The notes below the pieces were generated by a model. The model was given only the letters and a program-made list of their open reading frames with translations, had not been told where the DNA came from and did no database searches. The translations under genes were made by a program, and so were the position numbers. This document shows, one piece after another, positions 6,088 to 10,934 of a stretch of DNA of 10,934 bases. The stretch comes from CAZKXX01 sp964556705 (GTDB taxonomy: Bacteria; Acidobacteriota; Terriglobia; UBA7540), in NCBI GenBank assembly GCA_964556705.1, contig CAZKXX010000115.1, positions 1-10,934 of the forward strand, given 5' to 3'. Position 1 is the stretch's first letter; the number at the start of each line of letters is the position of its first letter.

Positions 6088-6137
6088 TGTCGGCGCGGGT
6101 GCAACTTTTGTCCCCGCGCAGGTCCCCAGCCGAGCTC

Positions 6138-6650
6138 TCAGGTGGGCCGGCGAAATCGGTCCAGAAGTGGAAACAGCAGCAGTCCCAGCCCGCCGTTGAC
6201 GAGCACGCCGGTGGCGAGGTCGAGCGGCCCGAACGGAGGCGGTCTCTCAAAGAGCAACTGGCGAAGGCCCGCGAGGAACAGGGCATGGGTGGGCACCAGC
6301 ACGGCCAGCAGCAGGAATCGCGCCAGCAGGCGGTCCATTTCGAACTTCACTCCCGCCGAAGCCGCCGCGTAGGCCACAAACGCCTTGGCCATCCCGTGCA
6401 TTCCGATCAAGCCGCTGCCGAAAGCGTCCTGGAGCAGTCCCACAAAAGTTCCCAGACCGATCGCAAAAGTCTTGTTGCGCCGCAGGAGGGCGAAGTAGAG
6501 CGTCACGACGAGCGGGAAGTCGAAGTAACGGGCGACGGGAAGGCGAAGGGGCAGAAAAGTCTGGATAAGAACGGCCAGGAAGATGGCCCCGGCGAGCGCC
6601 AGGGGGTGGACGCGGAAGACCTCAACCGGCCTGTCGAGCGGAGAGCCCAT
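6138..6650 (-). CDS. mreD: Rod shape-determining protein MreD
   Basis: This 170-residue, very hydrophobic protein is the usual MreD size, with about five to six membrane segments (18-36, 45-57, 62-80, 88-102, 110-132 and 145-163). The sequence GLLQDAFGSGLIGMHGMAKA at 71-90 is the conserved MreD segment between helices. MreD is a polytopic inner-membrane part of the elongasome that binds MreC and helps regulate PBP2/RodA activity. Position directly after mreC confirms the call. The ATG at 6650 has no obvious ribosome binding site and follows the mreC stop after 82 bases, a longer gap than usual for this pair. No better in-frame upstream start is apparent. Confidence 0.92.
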   Translation of the reverse strand: MGSPLDRPVEVFRVHPLALAGAIFLAVLIQTFLPLRLPVARYFDFPLVVTLYFALLRRNKTFAIGLGTFVGLLQDAFGSGLIGMHGMAKAFVAYAAASAGVKFEMDRLLARFLLLAVLVPTHALFLAGLRQLLFERPPPFGPLDLATGVLVNGGLGLLLFPLLDRFRRPT

Positions 6651-6732
6651 CGGGGGCGTTGGCGTCCGGGATTTTCCGCGCGCCGTCCGGAAACCTGCGG
6701 CGCAATCCGCGCGGGGCGCGGCCAGCGAAACT

Positions 6733-7653
6733 TCACCTCTCCGGCGGGTTGCGTTGCGCCTGCAGGTCCCCCGAGTCGGGTTTCAGGACGACCAGCACGC
6801 TTTCCAGCCGTTCCAGGCGCGCCGCCGGCTTGACCCAAATCTCCCTGTAGATGTTTCCTTCACCCGTCGAAGCCACGGTGCCCAGCGGCAGGCCCTTGGG
6901 GTAGATCTGATCCATGCCGGACGTCAGGACACGGTCGCCGGCCTTCACGGCTTCCTCGTTCATCACGTAAAGGATTTCGCAGTCGTACTTCCCCTTGCCC
7001 TTCAGGATGCCCTGGGTGCGGGTCCGCTCGATCAGACAGCCGGCGCCGCTGGAAGTGTCGGTCACGAGCAGCACCTGCGCGGAGAAGGGGAAGACTTCGA
7101 TGATCTTTCCCACCACGCCCTCGGGGGTGATGACGGCGAGGTTGGGAACGAGGCCGGCGTTGCGGCCCTTGTCGATGAAAACGGCGCGCGCGCTCTCCCC
7201 GGGGCTCGAAGCGATGACTTCGGCGGCGACCGTGGGGAAAGGCAACTGCTGACGGAAATCGAGCAGGGCGCGGAGCCGCTCAGCTTCGGCGGCTTTTTCC
7301 GAAAGGCGCTGGATTTCCGAGCGCGCCGCCACCAGTTGCACGTTCAGTTCGAAGTTCTGCTGCTGGGCGTTCCAGAGATCGCTGTAGGTTCGCCAGGCGA
7401 CGGTCGTGGTCTCGAGCGCCGTCTTGAGCGCGCGATCGAAGGGGTCGAACGCGGCCACCGCCCAGACCTGAATGAGCCGCACCTTCTGGCCGCGCGTGAC
7501 CTGGAGGGAAAGGAGCAGGAGCTGGGCGAGCAGGACGCCGAGGAGGAGGAAGAAGGCGTGGTGCCGCCCTACGAACGCCTGCACCACTTCGCGGCCTTCG
7601 CGGGTGGGAGGGGAAGCGGTGAGACGCGGTTCCGGAGAACTCCCTTCGAGCAT
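6733..7653 (-). CDS. mreC: Cell shape-determining protein MreC
   Basis: This 306-residue protein has the standard MreC layout: a cytoplasmic N-terminus, one membrane helix (about 33-50, AFFLLLGVLLAQLLLLSL), a periplasmic coiled coil (about 90-132, rich in Gln/Glu/Arg/Leu) and the paired beta-barrel domain (about 140-290). The latter has family-typical stretches such as FIDKGRNAGLVPNLAVITPE (159-178), GVVGKIIEVFP, LLVTDTSSG, and GDRVLTSGMDQIYPKGLPLG (239-258). MreC scaffolds the elongasome in the periplasm and activates PBP2-RodA. The ATG at 7653 has GGAAG just upstream; a TTG six codons further upstream (7671) has no such site. The C-terminus ends soon after the barrel. The gene follows mreB by 48 bases, with a perfect hairpin in the gap. 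Confidence 0.95.
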   Translation of the reverse strand: MLEGSSPEPRLTASPPTREGREVVQAFVGRHHAFFLLLGVLLAQLLLLSLQVTRGQKVRLIQVWAVAAFDPFDRALKTALETTTVAWRTYSDLWNAQQQNFELNVQLVAARSEIQRLSEKAAEAERLRALLDFRQQLPFPTVAAEVIASSPGESARAVFIDKGRNAGLVPNLAVITPEGVVGKIIEVFPFSAQVLLVTDTSSGAGCLIERTRTQGILKGKGKYDCEILYVMNEEAVKAGDRVLTSGMDQIYPKGLPLGTVASTGEGNIYREIWVKPAARLERLESVLVVLKPDSGDLQAQRNPPER

Positions 7654-7672
7654 GGCTCTTCCGCCTTCCAAA

Positions 7673-7689
7673 GCCCGCCGCGGGCGGGC
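7673..7689 (-). other. Perfect GC-rich hairpin between mreB and mreC
   Basis: GCCCGCC and GGCGGGC arms of 7 bp surround a 3-base loop in the 48-base gap between the mreB stop and the mreC start. On the transcribed strand the stem is followed by only TTT and then GG, so a full terminator is unlikely. It could cause partial termination, protect the 3' end of an mreB-only message or block decay, any of which would make MreB more abundant than MreC and MreD. Confidence 0.5.
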
Positions 7690-7701
7690 CCGGATCCTGG
7701 C

Positions 7702-8745
7702 CTACTCTATCGCAACCCGGCGCAGCAGCGCAAAGTCGGTCAGCATTTTTCCCGTGCCCAGCACCACCGAGGCCAGGGGGTCTTCGGCGATGGAAACGGG
7801 GAGCCCGGTCTCCTCCCGGATGCGCTTGTCGAGGTTCTTCAGCAGGGCGCCGCCGCCGGTCAGCACGATGCCGCGGTCCGAAATGTCGGCGGAGAGTTCC
7901 GGCGGGGTGCGCTCCAGCGCCACGCGGATGGCGTTGATAATCGTCGAGACGCATTCGGAGAGGGCGTCGCGGATCTCCGAGTCGTCGATGGTGACCGTCT
8001 TGGGAATGCCTTCCAGCAGGTGGCGGCCCTTGATCTCCATCGTCAAGGGCTTGTCGAGCGGGTAGGCCGAGCCGATTTCCATCTTGATCTGCTCCGCCGT
8101 GCGCTCGCCGACCAGCAGGTTGTACTTGCGCTTCAGGTAGGCGGTGATGGCCTCGTCCATTTCGTTGCCCGCCACACGCACCGAGCGGCTGTAAACGATT
8201 CCGGAAAGCGAAATCACGGCGATGTCCGTCGTGCCCCCGCCGATATCCACGATCATGCTGCCCGAAGGCTCGGTGATGGGCAGGCCCGCGCCGATGGCCG
8301 CCATCATCGCCTGCTCGACCAGGAAGACCTCGCTGGCTTTGGCGCGCATCGCGGAGTCCTGCACGGCGCGCTTTTCCACCTGGGTGATCTCCGAGGGCAC
8401 GCCGATGACGATGCGCGGGTGCACGAACATCTTGCGGTTGTGCGCCTTCTGGATGAAGTAGTTCAGCATCTTCTCGGTGACCTTGAAGTCGGCGATGACG
8501 CCGTCCTTGAGCGGCCGGATGGCGACGATGTTGCCCGGCGTGCGCCCCAGCATCTCCTTGGCCTCGCGCCCCACGGCCTCGATTTCCCCGCTCACGCGGT
8601 TCAGGGCCACGATCGAGGGTTCGTTGACGATGATCCCTTTGCCCCGCGTGTACACGAGCGTGTTGGCCGTCCCGAGATCGATCGCCAGATCGGAGGAGAA
8701 AACACTGAACAGAGAGCGGAAGTTCATGCCCACAGCAGACCCCAT
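7702..8745 (-). CDS. mreB: Rod shape-determining protein MreB (bacterial actin)
   Basis: This 347-residue actin-fold ATPase polymerises under the inner membrane and directs the moving wall-synthesis complexes. The nucleotide-binding motifs are intact: DLGTANTLVY (phosphate 1, 23-32), EAVGREAKEMLGRTPGNI (56-73), VDIGGGTTDIAVISLSG (phosphate 2, 166-182), a segment VAGNEMDEAI at 191-200, GERTAEQIKMEIGSAYPL (213-230) and the adenosine motif VLTGGGALLKNLD (294-306). A membrane-contacting hydrophobic start (FRSLFSVFSSDLAIDL) is present. An internal ATG at 8727 would give MNFRSLFSVF, the form often seen in relatives; the ATG at 8745 has a weak purine-rich AGAAGAA directly upstream, so the first six residues are uncertain. 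It begins 34 bases after the FecR-type gene and probably shares its promoter. Confidence 0.96.
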   Translation of the reverse strand: MGSAVGMNFRSLFSVFSSDLAIDLGTANTLVYTRGKGIIVNEPSIVALNRVSGEIEAVGREAKEMLGRTPGNIVAIRPLKDGVIADFKVTEKMLNYFIQKAHNRKMFVHPRIVIGVPSEITQVEKRAVQDSAMRAKASEVFLVEQAMMAAIGAGLPITEPSGSMIVDIGGGTTDIAVISLSGIVYSRSVRVAGNEMDEAITAYLKRKYNLLVGERTAEQIKMEIGSAYPLDKPLTMEIKGRHLLEGIPKTVTIDDSEIRDALSECVSTIINAIRVALERTPPELSADISDRGIVLTGGGALLKNLDKRIREETGLPVSIAEDPLASVVLGTGKMLTDFALLRRVAIE

Positions 8746-8779
8746 TTCTTCTGACCGGGAAAAGACACGGAGGGTGCCT

Positions 8780-10102
8780 TCATTCGATCACGATGTTCTT
8801 GCGGATCGTATTTGTATCTCCCTTGCGGTTCTGGGCGGTGATCGTGATCTGGTTGGCGCCCGAGCGGGGCAGCGGGGAAGTGAAATGACGGAACGTGCCG
8901 TCGGCGGCGATCGAAAAGACCTGTTCGTTGTTGATGATCACCAGCGACCCCGGTTCGGTCCGGCCCACCACTTCCAGCACACGCCCGTGCTGGACCACGC
9001 GCGTAATCTCCAGCAGCACTTCCTGGCCGGCTTCGACCTGCTGCACCAGGTTGAACCGGTTCGGCTGGCTCGCCTGACTTTCAGCGCCCTGCGTATCGAT
9101 CGAACTCACAACCCAATAGTACGTTCCTTCTTCGAGCCCGGAAACCCGCAGCCCCGTCCGCCCGCTGATCTTCCGGTCCACGATGAGGTTCGAAAACATG
9201 CCGGAAGGAGAAATCTGCAGCCGGTACCCGATGGCCCCCGGCACCGGCGTCCAGGAAAAGTCCAGGGCCTCGGACTTCGGATCGCGGCTCACCGTGAGCG
9301 CCATGTTGGGGGGGGTGACGAGCCGCGGCGGCGCGATCACCTTGCTGCGTACCAGGCCCGGCTTGTCCCCCTCGAAGCTCACCCGGTCGTACTGGCCCAG
9401 TTGGACGGTCGTCGCCTCGCGCGTGACCTCGACCTGGCCTTCCTCGACCGTGAATTCGTGGACGTTCTTCTCCGGGTCGTTGCGCAGCGAGGCGCGGCTC
9501 TGCTCGCTGAGGCTGGCCACGGCGTTTTCAAACAGCACCTGGGAAGTTGAGCCGGCCACCTCGAAGCGGCCCGTCGAAAGGTCCACGGCGCCGGAACTGA
9601 CCTGCACGGCGACGCGCGTGGCGCGCGTCACGGGATCCTGGCGGCTCTCTTCCACCACGATCAGCGAGTCGGGCTTCAGCACGTAGTTGGTGCCGTCGGC
9701 GAAGATGATGCGCGCCATGCCGTCCGAACCCGTCTGCACGAAGTCGCCCTTCTCCAGGCTCGTGTTGTAGTCGGCGCGCACCCATTGGGGCGATTGCGCC
9801 TTGCGCACGCGCACCATGCCGTCGATGTTGACAAAGTGGGCTTCGCGCGTCGCGGCGGAGGCGGCGACGCCGGTGGTCTGTCCCAGCCGGGATCCGATCG
9901 CCGTCAGCAGACCGCGCGCTTTGTTGTTGAAATAACTCGGCTTCAGCAAATAGGCGACCAGACCCACCAGAACCAGCGCCAGGCCCGCATAAAAGGCGAT
10001 GGCGCGGTACGAAATGGTCGTCCACTCCACCTCGTAAGCGCGTCGCGGCTCAGGCGGACGCGGAGGCGTCTCCAAAGCCGGCGGATGAGGACTGTTCTCC
10101 AT
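8780..10102 (-). CDS. Single-pass membrane protein with FecR and fibronectin-type III-like domains
   Basis: This 440-residue protein has a Pro-rich cytoplasmic tail (1-22), one membrane helix (about 33-53, AIAFYAGLALVLVGLVAYLL) and a large periplasmic part. Residues about 88-235 resemble the FecR domain: the core EKGDFVQTGSDGMARIIFAD, then GTNYVLKPDSLIVVEE, is its typical pattern. Residues about 265-350 look like a fibronectin III-like module (DFSWTPVPGAIGYRLQIS and EEGTYYWVVSSID). The last 75 or so residues (EVVGRTEPGSLVIINNEQVF, then ADGTF and GANQITITAQN) look like an Ig-like bacterial beta-sandwich. The ATG start is fixed by GGTGA five bases upstream and by the promoter just before it; the frame extends to a TTG at 10153, but that codon lies inside the -35 box. 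FecR-type proteins of this kind are often structural rather than iron sensors. It is first in the mreBCD unit; its function is unknown, but a wall- or envelope-scaffold role is suggested by context. Confidence 0.82.
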   Translation of the reverse strand: MENSPHPPALETPPRPPEPRRAYEVEWTTISYRAIAFYAGLALVLVGLVAYLLKPSYFNNKARGLLTAIGSRLGQTTGVAASAATREAHFVNIDGMVRVRKAQSPQWVRADYNTSLEKGDFVQTGSDGMARIIFADGTNYVLKPDSLIVVEESRQDPVTRATRVAVQVSSGAVDLSTGRFEVAGSTSQVLFENAVASLSEQSRASLRNDPEKNVHEFTVEEGQVEVTREATTVQLGQYDRVSFEGDKPGLVRSKVIAPPRLVTPPNMALTVSRDPKSEALDFSWTPVPGAIGYRLQISPSGMFSNLIVDRKISGRTGLRVSGLEEGTYYWVVSSIDTQGAESQASQPNRFNLVQQVEAGQEVLLEITRVVQHGRVLEVVGRTEPGSLVIINNEQVFSIAADGTFRHFTSPLPRSGANQITITAQNRKGDTNTIRKNIVIE

Positions 10103-10124
10103 CGCGGTCACCGTTCGTGCGCTT

Positions 10125-10153
10125 ATTTTTGACGAATCTCCGAGCAGGGTCAA
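10125..10153 (-). promoter_or_regulatory. Predicted sigma70-type promoter of the FecR-type gene and mreBCD
   Basis: On the minus strand, TTGACC (10148-10153; 5 of 6 matches to TTGACA) is followed after 17 bases by AAAAAT (10125-10130; 4 of 6 matches to TATAAT). A transcript would begin near 10118, leaving a short leader of about 16 bases that still includes the GGTGA ribosome binding site before the ATG at 10102. Good boxes, ideal spacing and correct position make this the most likely start of the mre transcript. Confidence 0.6.
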
Positions 10154-10687
10154 GCGTTTTCACGGTTTTCGGGGGTGAGGCATCAATCCCGGCACGCCCG
10201 ATCCGCCAGGCTGCCGGCGGCTCGGGCGGGCGCGCAGGGAAGCCGCGCGAAAATCGCCTTGCGCCGGATTGGGGTCTCCCTCACTCCGAAGCTGGCGCCC
10301 GCGCCAACGCGCGGTCGCTGCGGCGGCGCTCGCGCCCGCCGATCGCCAGACATCATCCTGCTTGAAATTCAGGCTCGTTGCCTTTGAAGAACCTGATTTG
10401 TTGAATCTAAAGAACTTAATTTGGCTTTATTCCGCAATTTTTCATGATCTTGGTGACATGCCCGCAAACCCGGCCAACCCCGGAATACTCCCGACGCCCC
10501 GTCCCGCGTGCCCCCCAAGCGGGTTCCGGGTAGCCTCGCCCCGTCCCGCGACGGCTGCGTCCTGAAACCCCTCCCTTCGTGTTACGCTGCCGCGCGAGAC
10601 CAGGCGGGGCTTCCCCCAGTCCGGCGGGGCGCCGGGCTCCTCCACGACACCCGCCTGCCTGGAGAGATTCCCGCCGCTCGTAATTGC
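10154..10687. other. Gene-free stretch upstream of the FecR-mreBCD unit
   Basis: No convincing gene is present here. Short plus-strand frames (for example 10117-10365 and 10269-10565) are Arg/Pro/Ala-rich and look like GC-rich noise. Bases about 10200-10350 are very GC-rich with several small hairpin-forming arms. Bases about 10361-10456 are an AT-rich island with an imperfect direct repeat (10387-10423). Another AT-rich run, around 10680-10700, contains TATATTATTAG next to the stop codon of the right-edge fragment. I see no clear promoter on the plus strand. Confidence 0.5.
10387..10423. repeat. Imperfect 14-base direct repeat in an AT-rich island
   Basis: AAGAACCTGATTTG (10387-10400) and AAGAACTTAATTTG (10410-10423) agree at 12 of 14 positions and are offset by 23 bases, close to two helical turns. 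They lie about 235-270 bases upstream of the -35 box of the FecR-mreBCD promoter. This may be a binding site for a regulator, or chance within AT-rich DNA. Confidence 0.3.
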
Positions 10688-10934
10688 CTATATTATTAGC
10701 CTAGCATGGATAACGCGCCTCCCAGGGAATTCCTGCCGGCGGTTTCTTGACCCTGCCGGGCGAGGGAGCGTTCGGCGGAGCAGCAAGCGGGGGGCGGAAA
10801 GCCGCCCGCGCGAGGCCGCGAGACGGAGGGCGAACTTGAGGATGAGCGAAGCAACCTTCACGGGGGTGAAGGTCTTGTTGCGGCCGGCCTGGATGAGGAC
10901 TTCACCGTTGTTGGCGGCCGCGATGGTATAGGAG
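10688..10934 (-). pseudogene. Truncated Hsp70/DnaK-like fragment, 5' part outside the window
   Basis: The frame enters at the right edge and reads YTIAAANNGEVLIQAG, then NKTFTPVKVASLILK, before running into Arg/Leu/Pro-rich sequence and a TAG stop at 10688-10690. The first 30 or so residues match the Hsp70 nucleotide-binding domain pattern (Y-x-V/I, then NG, then FTP.E.VSA.ILxKLK) at roughly residue 85-120 of a DnaK-type protein. The codons there have the strong C/G third positions of real genes. After LILK the expected KLKEDAE-type continuation is absent in all three minus-strand frames, so the rest of the ATPase domain and the substrate-binding domain are missing. This suggests a 3' deletion or rearrangement rather than a simple frameshift. 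The piece is short, so both family and pseudogene status are tentative. Confidence 0.4.

Noticed and set aside
6583..8754. A 723-codon open frame on the plus strand across mreC and mreB
   Set aside because: It is exactly antisense to well-conserved mreB and mreC, its product is rich in His, Arg, Gly and Asp with no recognisable domain, and such frames arise from GC-rich third codon positions.
10103..10153. TTG start for the FecR-type gene, adding 17 residues
   Set aside because: The TTG is part of the predicted -35 box, and the ATG at 10102 has a suitable ribosome binding site.
10747..10775. TTGACC on the plus strand as a -35 box
   Set aside because: The sequence 17 bases downstream (GTTCGG) does not resemble a -10 box, and no gene follows in that direction within the window.
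1..10934. Search by eye for CRISPR repeats, insertion sequences, toxin-antitoxin pairs or phage genes
   Set aside because: No regular repeat-spacer pattern, transposase, terminal inverted repeat pair or defence-type gene was seen.

Overview
The window is a GC-rich piece of a Gram-negative-type chromosome that carries the cell-elongation (rod-shape) gene set. Every supported gene lies on the minus strand, so transcription runs from right to left. The long open frames on the plus strand are antisense shadows caused by GC-rich codon use. Protein character, FecR-type and LTxxQ-type envelope proteins, and the order mreBCD - mrdA - rodA - rng suggest Acidobacteriota or a related phylum. That placement is an inference from the gene set, not from a marker search.

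Layout, read in the direction of transcription. At the right edge (10688-10934) is what looks like a truncated Hsp70/DnaK fragment. A gene-free stretch of about 530 bases with an AT-rich island follows. A good sigma70-like promoter (10125-10153) then drives a single-pass membrane protein with a FecR domain (8780-10102). It is followed after 34 bases by mreB (7702-8745), then mreC (6733-7653) and mreD (6138-6650). A perfect GC-rich hairpin sits between mreB and mreC. Next is a gene for an L-fucose/arabinose isomerase-fold protein (4588-6006) with its own extended -10 promoter and a very strong ribosome binding site. After it comes a small secreted LTxxQ (Spy/CpxP-like) protein (3913-4311). A 361-base gene-free stretch is packed with inverted repeats, including two head-to-head DnaA-box-like sites just upstream of a predicted promoter. 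Then come mrdA (PBP2, 1653-3551) and rodA (546-1634), separated by 18 bases, and finally the start of an RNase G/E gene (1-257), which runs off the left edge.

How the genes work together: MreB filaments, MreC, MreD, PBP2 (transpeptidase) and RodA (glycosyltransferase) form the elongasome that builds the lateral wall. The FecR-type protein probably belongs to the same transcript as mreB. The sugar-isomerase-like gene and the LTxxQ gene split the usual mreBCD-mrdA-rodA run into two transcription units. The least expected features are the DnaA-box pair at the mrdA promoter, the FecR-type protein heading mreBCD, the 3' stem-loop after the LTxxQ gene with an anti-Shine-Dalgarno-like loop, and the Hsp70 remnant. 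No defence system, CRISPR array, insertion sequence, tRNA or rRNA was seen.
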